Below, piece after piece: positions 9,135-17,978 of a DNA stretch of 64,000 nucleotides. The notes under the pieces were generated by a model, which ran no database searches, had not been told where the DNA came from, and saw only the letters and a program-made list of their open reading frames with translations. The position numbers were made by a program, and so were the translations under genes. This DNA is from JASGKO01 sp049840595 (GTDB lineage Bacteria > Verrucomicrobiota > Verrucomicrobiia > Chthoniobacterales > Chthoniobacteraceae): positions 26,176 to 90,175 of the forward strand of contig JASGKO010000016.1 in NCBI GenBank assembly GCA_049840595.1, given 5' to 3'. Position 1 is the stretch's first letter. Every line of letters begins with the position of its first letter.

Positions 9135-10428
9135 ATGTCCTACGCACTTTTCCACCCGCGTGACGCCATCGTTGCCACGATGGAGCGTATCTACGAATAC
9201 AACATGACCACCACCTCCGGCGGAAACATCTCCGTCCGCGACGAGGGTGGAGAAATCTGGATCACCCCGGCCCGGATCGACAAGGGCGCTTTGCGCCGGG
9301 ACGACATTGCTTGTGTGCTGCCCGACGGCACGGTCGAGGGGCCGCACAAGCCTTCCTCCGAGCTGCCCTTCCATCGCGAGATCTACGAGGCCCGGCCTGA
9401 TCTCGGGGCGATCATTCACGCGCATCCCGGCGCCCTGGTGAGCTTCAGCATTTGCGGGGAAGTGCCCGATACGCATCTTTTCCCCGAGAGCCACCGTATC
9501 TGCGGAAAAGTCGCGTTTGCGAAATACGCGCTGCCCGGCAGCATCCGCCTCGCGGAAAAAATCCGCTCGGCCTTTGCCTCGCCGGAGAAGCCCCATTGCG
9601 TGCTGCTGGAAAATCACGGCGTCGTCATCGGCGGTCGCGATCTGGAAGACGCTTTCGCCCGTTTCGAGACGCTGGAATTCACCGCCGCCATCACGCTCAA
9701 TGCCCGTGGACCTCGGCAAAGTGAAGCTGCTCTCCAGTGAGCAAATCGCCCAGGCGGAGAAGCCGAGGGAGCCGCTGCTTGAGTCGCCCGCCCTGGCCAT
9801 CACCAGCCCGGAAAAGGAACGCCGCAAGGAAATCTGCGACTTCATCAGCCGTGCCTATCATCACCGGCTCATGACCAGCACCCATGGCAGCTATTCCGCG
9901 CGCGTGGGGCACGATCATTTCGTCATCACCCCCTTCCATTTCGATCGCAAGCATCTTGGCCTTGGTGATCTGGTGAGCATCCATGCCGGTCATCAGGCTC
10001 CCGGCAGCCAGCCGAGCCGTGCGGTGCAACTGCACCGGGCCATCTATCGCGAGCATCCCGGGATCAATGCGGTGCTGAACGCGCTGCCGGTTTCCGCGAC
10101 CGCCTTTGCGGTGAGTGATTTCAAGCTCGATACCCGCACCATTCCCGAGAGCTACCTGTTTTTGAAAGACGTGACCAAAATTCCGTATGCGGAGATTTAC
10201 GGCGATGGCACTCCGCTCGCCAAACATCTCACACCCCGCAGTCCCGTCGCCCTGCTGGAAAACAATGGAGTGATGATCGCCGGGCGCAGCGTGCTCGATG
10301 CTTTCGATCGGCTCGAAGTCCTCGAAGCCACTGCCCAGGCCATTCTCCGCAGCCGCGCCCTCGCCCCGCTCCGCCCGATGAGCAACGAGGTGATCGAGGA
10401 ATTGGTCGATGCGTTCCCCGGGATGTAG
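9135..10428 (+). CDS. Tandem class II aldolase/adducin-domain protein (one frameshift)
   Basis: Two class II aldolase domains in tandem. The first (from ATG 9135) carries TTTSGGNISVRD, the metal-site histidines in IIHAHPGALV and LLENHGVVIGG. The second carries STHGSYSARVG, AVLNALPVSATAF and LLENNGVMIAGR, in which the usual HxH and NHG histidines are replaced by NAL and NNG. The frames are broken near 9708; deleting one G of GTGGACC joins them as ARDLGKVKLL. The family includes fuculose-1-phosphate aldolase and ribulose-phosphate epimerases. The degenerate second domain suggests a catalytic and a structural half. Substrate unknown. Confidence 0.8.
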
Positions 10429-10448
10429 CCCTCGGAACATAGCCCCAA

Positions 10449-11213
10449 TCAAAACTCGCTCGGACTGATCGTCTGCATCTGCTGATTGCCGTTGGCGAGG
10501 GTGGAGAGGCTCAGGTGGATGTCGCTGTAATTGGTTCCGCCGTCGTCGCTTTTCGTTTCCTCGAGCGTGAACTCGCCGGTCTTGGAATAGCCGCCATGCG
10601 TGAGATCCTGGTAGCGCAGATCGTAGCGACCGGTGGCGACGGATTCGAATGTGAACTGGCCGCCCGCGGGAATGTAAGAATAGCGCACGGCGGTCGGTTC
10701 ATCGCCATCGAGCGACACCAGTTTCACAAACAGATCCGAATCGTTCTGCGTGTTGTCCACCACCACCGAGGAAAGGCCGCCTTGAGCCTGTACGTCATAG
10801 CCCGGCAGATAGGACGGAGCGGTGGGCCAGACCCGGCCATTGGGCGCGAGCAGCGGGCGGACATACGCGGTGACCGGCGAATCGTCGGCGGGGCTCGGGG
10901 ATGCAGGAGCGATGCCTGGCGTAGGTGTGGCCGATTGGCTGATGGCGGAGAAATCGTTAATGAAATCGTCGGCGGCCTGTGCTGCAACGGTCGAACTTGG
11001 GGTGGGGGACGCTGATGCCGGTTGGACTATAGCGCTGGGACTGGCGGGTAATGGCTGCGATGGAAGATGAGTCGGCTCTGCCGTCGGAAAAGTGATGAAG
11101 GCAAACATCAGCCCGCCGACGATCGAACCGGCAAAAATGACGAAGCTCAAGAGTCGCCGTTTACCGCTGGTCGATGGTGCCTTTGCCCGCGCACCGGCTG
11201 GATTTTTCTCCAT
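10449..11213 (-). CDS. Membrane-anchored hypothetical protein with Pro/Ser/Thr linker
   Basis: 254 residues. The N-terminus is basic, then comes a single transmembrane segment (SFVIFAGSIVGGLMFAFITF, about residues 24-43), a Pro/Ser/Ala/Thr-rich linker to about residue 130, and a C-terminal globular region with GYDVQAQGGLSSVVVDNTQN and SYIPAGGQFTFESV that alternates like a beta-sandwich. The architecture suggests a periplasmic domain tethered to the inner membrane. The family was not recognised. It converges with the aldolase gene. Confidence 0.65.
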   Translation of the reverse strand: MEKNPAGARAKAPSTSGKRRLLSFVIFAGSIVGGLMFAFITFPTAEPTHLPSQPLPASPSAIVQPASASPTPSSTVAAQAADDFINDFSAISQSATPTPGIAPASPSPADDSPVTAYVRPLLAPNGRVWPTAPSYLPGYDVQAQGGLSSVVVDNTQNDSDLFVKLVSLDGDEPTAVRYSYIPAGGQFTFESVATGRYDLRYQDLTHGGYSKTGEFTLEETKSDDGGTNYSDIHLSLSTLANGNQQMQTISPSEF

Positions 11214-11289
11214 GTCCTCACCGTTACGACTTACGGCACTTTTGCAATCGGGAATCTGAGTTGGTGAGTTTGAAGTTCGAAAGCGGCGA

Positions 11290-11341
11290 CCAAAAAATTA
11301 GCCACGGAGGGAGACCGGGATTCCGGCTCCCTCCATGGCTG
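11290..11341 (-). terminator. Rho-independent terminator
   Basis: Near-perfect stem: AGCCACGGAGGGAGACCGG (11300-11318) pairs with CCGGCTCCCTCCATGGCT (11323-11340). Read on the minus strand it is followed by TAATTTTTT. It sits just downstream of the 40-residue membrane protein gene and supports that gene being transcribed. Confidence 0.85.
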
Positions 11342-11361
11342 TTTCCCCCCACAGGAATTTT

Positions 11362-11484
11362 TTAAGTGCAGCCGCGCAACAGAAAGATGACGAACAGCAC
11401 CGGAACCGGGACGCCCAGAAGCCACAGCAGGATGTATCCAGCCGCCCCAGCCTCTTCGACTTTTTTAGAGAGGAACTTCTTCAT
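11362..11484 (-). CDS. Small single-pass membrane protein (40 aa)
   Basis: Starts MKKFLSKKVEEAGAAGYILL from ATG 11482-11484 and continues with a hydrophobic helix containing WLLGVPVPVLFVIFLLRGC. A short amphipathic basic head and one Pro-kinked helix are typical of bacterial small membrane proteins. A strong minus-strand terminator follows directly, which argues that it is a real transcription unit. Function unknown. The longer frame upstream is rejected because the added residues are of shadow composition. Confidence 0.6.
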   Translation of the reverse strand: MKKFLSKKVEEAGAAGYILLWLLGVPVPVLFVIFLLRGCT

Positions 11485-11604
11485 ATAAAACGTATCGAAT
11501 CCGGGAGGAGATGCGGTTGTGAGAAATGAGGACTGGGCGACGTTCTCCTGCGACCGGGATCGTGCATGGCGCAACTTTTACGGCAGCCGTGCTCAGGCGG
11601 GAGG

Positions 11605-11739
11605 ATCAACTGTCATTAGATCTTCGACGCCTCGATGCCCTTCGGCGGCTTCAAGCAAAGCGGCTGGGGTCGCAAAGCGGGCAAGGAAGCGCTCGAACCT
11701 TACACCGAGACAAAATCGGTGTGCGTTGCGCTGAAATAG
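11605..11739 (+). pseudogene. Degraded C-terminus of an aldehyde dehydrogenase
   Basis: The frame reads INCH, a TAG stop at 11617-11619, then IFDASMPFGGFKQSGWGRKA and a closing GKEALEPYTETKSVCVALK before TAG at 11737. This matches the last 45 residues of NAD-dependent aldehyde dehydrogenases, whose consensus there is WINCHNIFDASMPFGG. The sequence immediately upstream lacks the expected valine-tryptophan pair, and no catalytic Cys or Glu domain exists nearby. It is therefore a remnant with an internal stop, not a gene with a simple consensus error. Confidence 0.8.
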
Positions 11740-11832
11740 ACGCATTGCATACCTTCCTGCCTGTCGGCTATGGATTGCCTGGCGGGCAAGTGGCGGGTTT
11801 ACGATAGTGAGATTTCATAACCCCCGCTGGCT

Positions 11833-12791
11833 TCATTCAGGCAGTTGGTAGTCGCTTTCATATCCATTGACCTTTGGATATGCTAATAAATCCATCTTCG
11901 GTTCGAGTCCTTGATCGCCAGAGGGATTCACAGCGTAAAGGAATTCGAGAATTGAGCGTGAATTATCGGAGTAGTGAATAATCTTCGGAGCATCGGCAAT
12001 CAATTTGCCATAGCAAAATTGGTTTCCGTGTCGAAATCGGAGGTAGTAGATGAAGCGGTTATAAAATCTGGTACCTTCTGCTCGTGCTCCTTTTCTTGGG
12101 CTTCTTTGAAAGAAGAAAAATAGCCATGCTTTGGTGCGGAGTAGTCCGAAAGAAGCTCCGACGTAGTAGTGCCATTTCCCGTATTAACGGGTTTACAAAG
12201 GACACCGCAATCGTCCCCAAAAATGTCAGATCCCAAGAGATTCTCGCTCGAAATTCCGGATCCAGGCGCAGGCTTGGTCCACGAAATGGTTGCATCCGCA
12301 ATCACTCCTCTTCCAAAAGGCGCAACCAAGTCGCCGGCGACAAAATCGTAACCGACTTTGCAAAAGGAATTAGGGAGAATAACCCAGGCATGCTTTGCGA
12401 CTAGCTTTTGAGGAGCGATGATGCGTTTCAAAGGGATCACTAACGCACTGCTGGAAGAACCATGCTCGAATAGTTGTGAGTCAACAATGTTTACGGAGGA
12501 GGCGTAATGCCCGGGCGCAGTCACGTTGATTGCGAGGTAGTGATTTTCACGGATGTGGGTTACCGCCATTCCGTGAGCGTTTGCAATGACGATTTCATTG
12601 TGGTGGATGCCATTGCTTGGACCATCCGTCCAAGACTCACCAGTCGTCCAAGAATAATGAATATCTGCCCCGGCAACCGGTGTGGCTTTGTCGTCAACAA
12701 CGGAGATATGAATTGATTCTCCGAACGGACGGCACATTGAGAAGAGCAAAACGACAATCAATCCAATCCATATTTTTGATGACCATTGCAT
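11833..12791 (-). CDS. Secreted hypothetical protein (one frameshift hides the C-terminus)
   Basis: From ATG 12789-12791 there is a signal peptide (WIGLIVVLLFSMCRPFG) and then a domain beginning ESIHISVVDDKATPVAGADI that resembles a carboxypeptidase-regulatory or SdrD B-like fold. The obvious frame stops at 12000, but the next frame continues with good coding character (YGKLIADAPKIIHYSDNS to a TGA at 11833, ending ESDYQLPE). Adding one T in the T-run (A-run 12015-12018 on the plus strand) joins them. Base composition is lower in GC than the neighbours. Function unknown. Confidence 0.65.
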
Positions 12792-12810
12792 AGCTCTACT
12801 TATTCTTACA

Positions 12811-15031
12811 TCAGTTGATACGATCCACATCTACCGTCACGATCACATCCTCGGGAAAGGTGAGCCGGTCAAGGATCGCGCGGACGGCACGGCTGAGGCG
12901 GACGACGGTGCGCGTGCGGAGCATGATCTGGTAGCGGTAGCTGCCGTGGCTGCGCTCCAGCGGAGAGGGGATGGGATCGCCGAGCGTGGTGCCTTGGGCA
13001 GCGCCTCCTGGAGCCGGCGCGGAGCGTTTCCGCGGAGAACTCGGCGCGTTGCTGGTGTGGGCCGCGGATGTGGATCAGCATCATGTGCGTGAACGGCGGG
13101 TAGTCGTATTGCTTGCGGAACTCGATCTCCTGCGTCCCAGTAGCCGTCGAAATCGTGATGTCGGGCAAACTGGATCGCCGGGTGAAACGGCGTAAAACTT
13201 TGGATAAACACTTCGCCCTCGATGTCGCCGCGCCCGGCGCGTCCGGCGACTTGGGTGAGAAACTGGAAAGTCCGCTCGGCGGCACGGAAGTCGGGCAGGT
13301 GCAGCGCGAGATCGGCATTGATGATCCCGACCAGTGTGACGTTCGGAAAATGCAGTCCTTTCGCGATCATTTGCGTGCCAACGAGGATGTCGATCTTCCC
13401 GGCGCGAAAGGCGTTGAGCGTCTCGCGATAGGAATCCTTTTCGCTTCATCGCGTCGGCATCCATGCGCGCGCACCGCGCGCCTTGGGAAAGAACTTGGTC
13501 ATGGCTTCCTCGACCTTTTCGGTGCCGGTGCCCGCATAGCGGATTCCCGGGTCCTTGCAATCGGGACACTTCGACGGCGAGACCGCGTGTGTGGCCGCAG
13601 ATGTGGCACACGATCCGCGAGGCCGCGCGGTGATAGGTGAGCGCGATCGTGCAATTCGGGCATTCGCACACGAAGCCGCACTTTTGCAGATGAGCGAGGT
13701 GGAGAAGCCGCGCCGGTTGAGGAAGAGGATCGATTGCTCACTGCTTCTCCAGCCGCTTTTCGATCGCGACTGCGCAGCTTGTCGGAGAGAATCGCCACGC
13801 CCTTTTGCTTACGGACTCTTCTCCGCATATCGACCACGCGCATGAAGGGCAACTTCTGCGCATCCACGCGCTCGAGGCGATTGCAGCAGTCGATACTTGC
13901 CGCGTCGTCGCATTGTGATAGCTCTCGATGCTCGGCGTGGCGCTGCCGAGAAGGATGGCGCACTTTTCCATCGTGGCCCGCAGCACCGCGATGTCGCGTG
14001 GCGTGATAGCGCGGCGCCTCTTCCTGCTTGTAGGAGTTCTCGTGCTCTTCATCGACCACGATCAGGCCCAGCTTTTCCAGCGGCGCGAAGATCGCACTGC
14101 GCGCGCCGATCACGATCCGCGCCTTGCCATCGCGAATGCGGTGCCACTCGTCGTGCCGTTCCCCGGCCGAGAGGTGGCTGTGCAGCACCGCGACCTCCAC
14201 CCCGCTTTCCGCAAAGCGGCTCTTGAAGCGCTCCACCGTCTGCGGCGTAAGCGAAATCTCCGGCACCAGCACGATGGCCGATTTGCCGAGATCGAGCGCA
14301 TGTTGAATGCCCTGCAAATAAATCTCCGTTTTGCCGCTGCCGGTCACACCGTGGAGGAGGAGCGGCTTGGATTCCGTGGGTGCGTCGATGGTGGTGATGA
14401 GCGCGGCGAGCACTGTCTCCTGCTGCGGGTTGAGTGCGAGCTTGGACGAGGGGAGAAACGTCTCCTCGCGATAGGGATCACGCATCACCGTCTGCTCGGT
14501 GAGGGCAATGAGCTTTTTCTTTGCGAGTTGCTGGATCGTCTGGTGCGAAACTGCGCACTCGCGCACCAGCTTTGAGACGGCGACCGGCTCCGTGGCCGCT
14601 TGCAGTGCTTCCAGCACTGCGGCCTGGTTGGGCGCCCGTTTGGCGATCGTCTCCAGCTCGAAAGGTTCGCCACTCAGCGCCGCGAATTGCAGGCGGCGAT
14701 GCTGTACCTCCGCCTGGCGGATCACCTGCGGGAGGATCGTGCGCATCGCGGCTTCCAGCGGGCAGCAATAGTAATCCGCGATCCAGTGCCCCAGCTTGAT
14801 CAGCAGCGGATTGAGGACCGGCTTGTCGCCGATCACGCCGAGGATCGGGCGCATGCCCTCCGCCTCGCTGGTCTCGAGCAGTTCGATTACCGTGCCGCGG
14901 GCGCTGCGATTGCGCACGGGAATTTCCACCCGCGAGCCAACCGTGACGGCAGGCTGGAGCGCGGCGGGAATCTCGTAGTCGAATACGTTGCTCCCGCTTT
15001 GCTCGACAATGATGCGGGCGTAACCGGACAT
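12811..15031 (-). CDS. priA: Primosomal helicase PriA (multiple frameshifts)
   Basis: Starts MSGYARIIVEQSGSNVFDYE from ATG 15029-15031, the usual PriA N-terminal 3'-DNA-binding domain. It continues through Walker A GVTGSGKTEIYL, the DEEH box (VVDEEHENSYKQ), LLGSATPSIESY, zinc-binding cysteines (MCECPNCTIALTYH, CHICGHT), TQMIAKGLHFPNV-type motif V and VAGRAGRGD, ending FPEDVIVTVDVDRIN at 12811. The C-terminal half jumps frame many times (about 14010, 13910, 13830, 13740, 13600, 13440, 13150, 13000). PriA restarts stalled replication forks and is rarely dispensable, so consensus errors are likelier than decay. Confidence 0.88.
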
Positions 15032-15070
15032 GCCGCCAAGGTGCGGGGGAACTGCCGATGATTTCCAGTT

Positions 15071-15152
15071 ATTTTTAACCGCGGATGACATGGCTGCCGC
15101 GGATAAAAGGCCGGCCCATCCGTACCCATCCAGGTCATCCGCGGTTAAAATT
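15071..15152. repeat. Inverted repeat of the ACCGCGGATGA family
   Basis: ATTTTTAACCGCGGATGACA (15071-15090) is mirrored by the inverse GTCATCCGCGGTTAAAAT (15134-15151), with CCGCGGAT and CCATCCGT variants between. Related fragments occur near 29165 and 590-655. It lies between divergent priA and the lytic transglycosylase gene. Confidence 0.7.
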
Positions 15153-15223
15153 CTCCTCTTCGAATCGGCAGTTAAATGCGCCTGGGCCTTTCCTTCTTCG
15201 CAGTGACCGCCTAGATTTCGCGC

Positions 15224-15826
15224 ATGCTGAAGTTTCTCCTCCGCTTGAGCCTCGTGCTCCTGCTGGCGATTAGTGTCGCCGCGGGCTGGGAGCTATTTCG
15301 CCATCGCGATCCGACCTACCAGTTGGAGGAGATGCTCTTTAACCGGCGCTTTCACAAATACGACCCGCTGATTCGCGAGATCAGCCAGCAACGCGGGATG
15401 GACCCCATGCTGGTGAAGGCGGTGATCTGGCGCGAGAGCGCCTTCGACGAAACGATGCGCGGCAAGAACGGTGAACGTGGTCTCATGCAGGTGACAGAGA
15501 TCGCGGCCAAGGATTGGGCGCGTGCGGAGCACCAGCAATTCCAGCCCAACGATCTCTACGATCCGCGCAAAAATATCGAGGTCGGCACCTGGTATCTGCA
15601 CAATGCGCTGGAGCGGTACAAGGGCCGGGACGAGCCCATCCCTTTTGCCCTCGCCGCCTACAATGCCGGGAAAAGCCGGGTGGATCGCTGGATTGCCAGC
15701 TCGACCCATGGTCAGCAGGCCACCGGCACCGATTTGCGGACGAACATCGATTTCCCCTCCACGCGCAAATACGTGGAGTCCATCGAGTCGCGCTACGCCT
15801 TCTACAAGCGCCGGGGCCGACTTTAA
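15224..15826 (+). CDS. Membrane-anchored lytic transglycosylase (SLT family)
   Basis: 200 residues. An N-terminal hydrophobic segment (LLRLSLVLLLAISVAAGW) serves as signal or anchor. The SLT goose-lysozyme-like domain follows: catalytic Glu in IWRESAFDE, the GLMQVT motif and AYNAGKSRVDRW. The family cleaves the MurNAc-GlcNAc bond of peptidoglycan with formation of 1,6-anhydroMurNAc, acting in the periplasm. Length fits a minimal enzyme without LysM or other binding domains. Its stop overlaps the convergent protease stop at a TTAA. Confidence 0.9.
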   Translation: MLKFLLRLSLVLLLAISVAAGWELFRHRDPTYQLEEMLFNRRFHKYDPLIREISQQRGMDPMLVKAVIWRESAFDETMRGKNGERGLMQVTEIAAKDWARAEHQQFQPNDLYDPRKNIEVGTWYLHNALERYKGRDEPIPFALAAYNAGKSRVDRWIASSTHGQQATGTDLRTNIDFPSTRKYVESIESRYAFYKRRGRL

Positions 15827-16702
15827 CGCCGTCGGCGAAGCCCCAGCAGCAGGCCGAGTCCAAACAGCGAGGTGGTCGCTGGCTCGGGCACCGTGGTGAT
15901 GATGGTGTTGATTTGGCTGCTGTAGGTGCTGAGTTGAATCATGTAACTGCCGCCGGAAGAATCAACCGCCTCATTGATGCCTGCCAGTTCCCACGAAGAA
16001 GTGCTGGAGTTGTAAATGAAATCGCCGCCCCCGGAATCCTCGCCCACCACCTCGGCATTGTTGGTATAGCTGCGTCCATAGGTCCCGATATAGGTGCCGT
16101 GGGTGGTGTAAAAATCGGTGCTCACGTAGGAGTAACCCTGAGGCGTAACGGACTGGTTTTTGCCAGAAACGGAATTCGCCCCCCAAGTTTCGCCTGCTCC
16201 ACCTCCGTAACCAATCATCACCACGGTATCAGCGGATTTGGTGAAGGTGCCAGTGCTTGGGGCGGTGCTGCTGATGGTCAACGCTGGCAGCGTTAGAGTT
16301 GTCGAAATCTTGAACAGCACGAAATCAGCCGTGCCGGAGGAGTTGGTGACTGATTGCGTGGAGTTGGCAATCATGCTGTAGGTGGTGCCAGCCAGGGTGA
16401 AATCTCCCCCACCGACATGAGCCGCAGTCAGGACCCATCCGTTGCCAAGATAGACGCCACCTGCCCCGTTGACCTGGCCGACATAGTTCCAGCCGGTGAT
16501 ATGGCTGGCATCGTTGGTGGTTCCCCAGCCGGTGGTCCAGTTGGCTACATCCGTGCTAGTGGGGGAGGACGTGTTATAGGTCGTCGTACCTGCCGCTAAT
16601 GATTGCAATCGCGTGCGCGCTGGGGGTGAGGGCGGGAAAAACGAAAAGCCCCAGCGCGAGGAGGTGGCTCCACCGTAAATTCAGTCCATGCAAAGGGTTC
16701 AT
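15823..16702 (-). CDS. PEP-CTERM trypsin-like serine protease (one frameshift)
   Basis: A signal peptide (LLALGLFVFPALTPSAHA, from ATG 16700-16702) lies in one frame and the mature protein in the next, the break being near 16600. The protease part has the His motif GWVLTAAHVG, an Asp in TADFVLFKI and a nucleophile motif EVVGEDSGGGDFIY, a variant of GDSGG. The C-terminus is a PEP-CTERM sorting signal: VPEPATTSLFGLGLLLG plus an Arg-rich tail. PEP-CTERM proteins are exported and processed by an exosortase; none is in this window. Confidence 0.8.
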
Positions 16703-16811
16703 GCGGCAGTAATCTAAGCAAAAGTAGTGCCGCCGCAAAACTCGGAATTGTAAGAAACGAGTAAAGTAACCGAACGGTAAAAATCGCCATTCAGTTGTCA
16801 TCCCGGGACTT

Positions 16812-17408
16812 TTACCGCACAGGCGGCGGGACGAGCACCCACTGCATTCCCGCAGCCTTGGCTGCGTCCACCCCCAATTCGGTATCCTCAAAGACGAGGC
16901 ATTTCGCAGGTTCCACACCGATCAACTCCGCGGCCTTTAGGAATGGATCGGGGGCCGGCTTGCCATGCTTGTAATCCTCGGCGCAGACGATGGCCTGGAA
17001 GAGCGAGGTGATGCCGATCGCATTCAGGCTCTTGGTGACCAGTCGGCGACGTCCGCCCGAGGCTACCGCCATGGGCACTTTGCCGGCATATTCGCGAGCC
17101 ACCGCTACCACCGATTGGATGGGCAGCACTTCCTTGGAATATTCGAGAAAGAAATGCTCTTTACGCAGCGCCACTTCGGCGGGTGGCATGTTGTGGCCAA
17201 ACTTGGTATTAAGCATCTCCACGATGCGCTCGGTGGGCACGCCACCCAGTTCGTAAAACAACGCCTCGGGCAGCTCCGCCCGGTACTCGGCCAGTGCGGC
17301 CCGCCAGGCCTGATAGTGCGCGGGCATGGTATCGGCCAGCGTCCCGTCACAGTCAAAAATGAGTCCCGAAAATTCCCCTTCCGGCAAAATAAGTGGCTGG
17401 TGCGTCAT
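16812..17408 (-). CDS. HAD-family phosphatase/beta-phosphoglucomutase-like
   Basis: About 198 residues from ATG 17406-17408 (an ATG six codons upstream is possible). Motif I FDCDGTLADT provides the nucleophile and acid Asp; motif II is in AVASGGRRR, the lysine in HGKPAPDPF and motif III in VFEDTELGVDAAKAAGM. The subfamily includes beta-phosphoglucomutase and YqaB fructose-1-phosphate phosphatase. It acts on a small phosphorylated sugar in the cytoplasm; the exact substrate is unresolved. Confidence 0.85.
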   Translation of the reverse strand: MTHQPLILPEGEFSGLIFDCDGTLADTMPAHYQAWRAALAEYRAELPEALFYELGGVPTERIVEMLNTKFGHNMPPAEVALRKEHFFLEYSKEVLPIQSVVAVAREYAGKVPMAVASGGRRRLVTKSLNAIGITSLFQAIVCAEDYKHGKPAPDPFLKAAELIGVEPAKCLVFEDTELGVDAAKAAGMQWVLVPPPVR

Positions 17409-17522
17409 AGATTCAATGGCGCGCACTGTTCGTGCATTTTGCCCGAAAGTGCAAGCGACGATGCCGCAGCAGTGCGGATATCTCGCAGAAATTCAGGTTG
17501 TGTTCACAAGTTTGGATGTAGC

Positions 17523-17592
17523 TGTAGCGGCGGTCGATGACCGTCGCCGAATCGATCTGGAACAAGTGCGACGGTCATTGATCGCCGCTACA
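17523..17592. repeat. Dispersed 70-bp palindrome, copy 1
   Basis: TGTAGCGGCGGTCGATGACC on the left and its inverse ending GATCGCCGCTACA on the right. Highly similar copies at 27572-27643 and 43870-43939. Lies between two minus-strand genes. Able to form a long hairpin in RNA or DNA. Confidence 0.85.
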
Positions 17593-17600
17593 GCGATTGA

Positions 17601-17915
17601 TCACTCCCGAATGATAAATGGCGCGGCAATCAACGCCACCCCGATGACGACTTGCGCCAGGAAATTGGAGACAAAAAGCGGGTAAAAGCTGAGCCCGATC
17701 CCGGCAAAGAGCGGCACATACCGGTGTTGTTTTTTCCCGTAAATGAAATACCCCATGCCGATGCACCCCACCACCATCCACACCATGATGCTGGTCGGGC
17801 TGAAGGAACTGGGGTCCAGGGCCCCGGAGGTCTGGAGCTGGTCTTGGAGCTTGGTTGAAAGGTCGGCGCTATCCACGGGTTTCCCGACTGTGGATGCAGA
17901 AGGCGTGCCGCGCAA
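17601..17915 (-). CDS. Small hypothetical protein with two C-terminal membrane helices
   Basis: 104 residues. The N-terminal half is polar, rich in Ser, Thr and Gln (VDSADLSTKLQDQLQTSG). Two hydrophobic helices follow: about residues 43-60 (IMVWMVVGCIGMGYFIYG) and 68-100 (VPLFAGIGLSFYPLFVSNFL and onward). A basic KKQHR loop separates them. Family not recognised. It is divergent from hemC. Confidence 0.55.
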   Translation of the reverse strand: MRGTPSASTVGKPVDSADLSTKLQDQLQTSGALDPSSFSPTSIMVWMVVGCIGMGYFIYGKKQHRYVPLFAGIGLSFYPLFVSNFLAQVVIGVALIAAPFIIRE

Positions 17916-17978
17916 ACGAGGATTGTGCAGCGTGCCGATTGCATTGCCGGAGTCTCCTGTCTAGCGTGCAAGGAATCC

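Noticed and set aside
12811..15031. priA as a pseudogene
   Set aside because: All helicase and zinc motifs survive across frames with no large loss, and neighbouring essential genes show the same isolated shifts.
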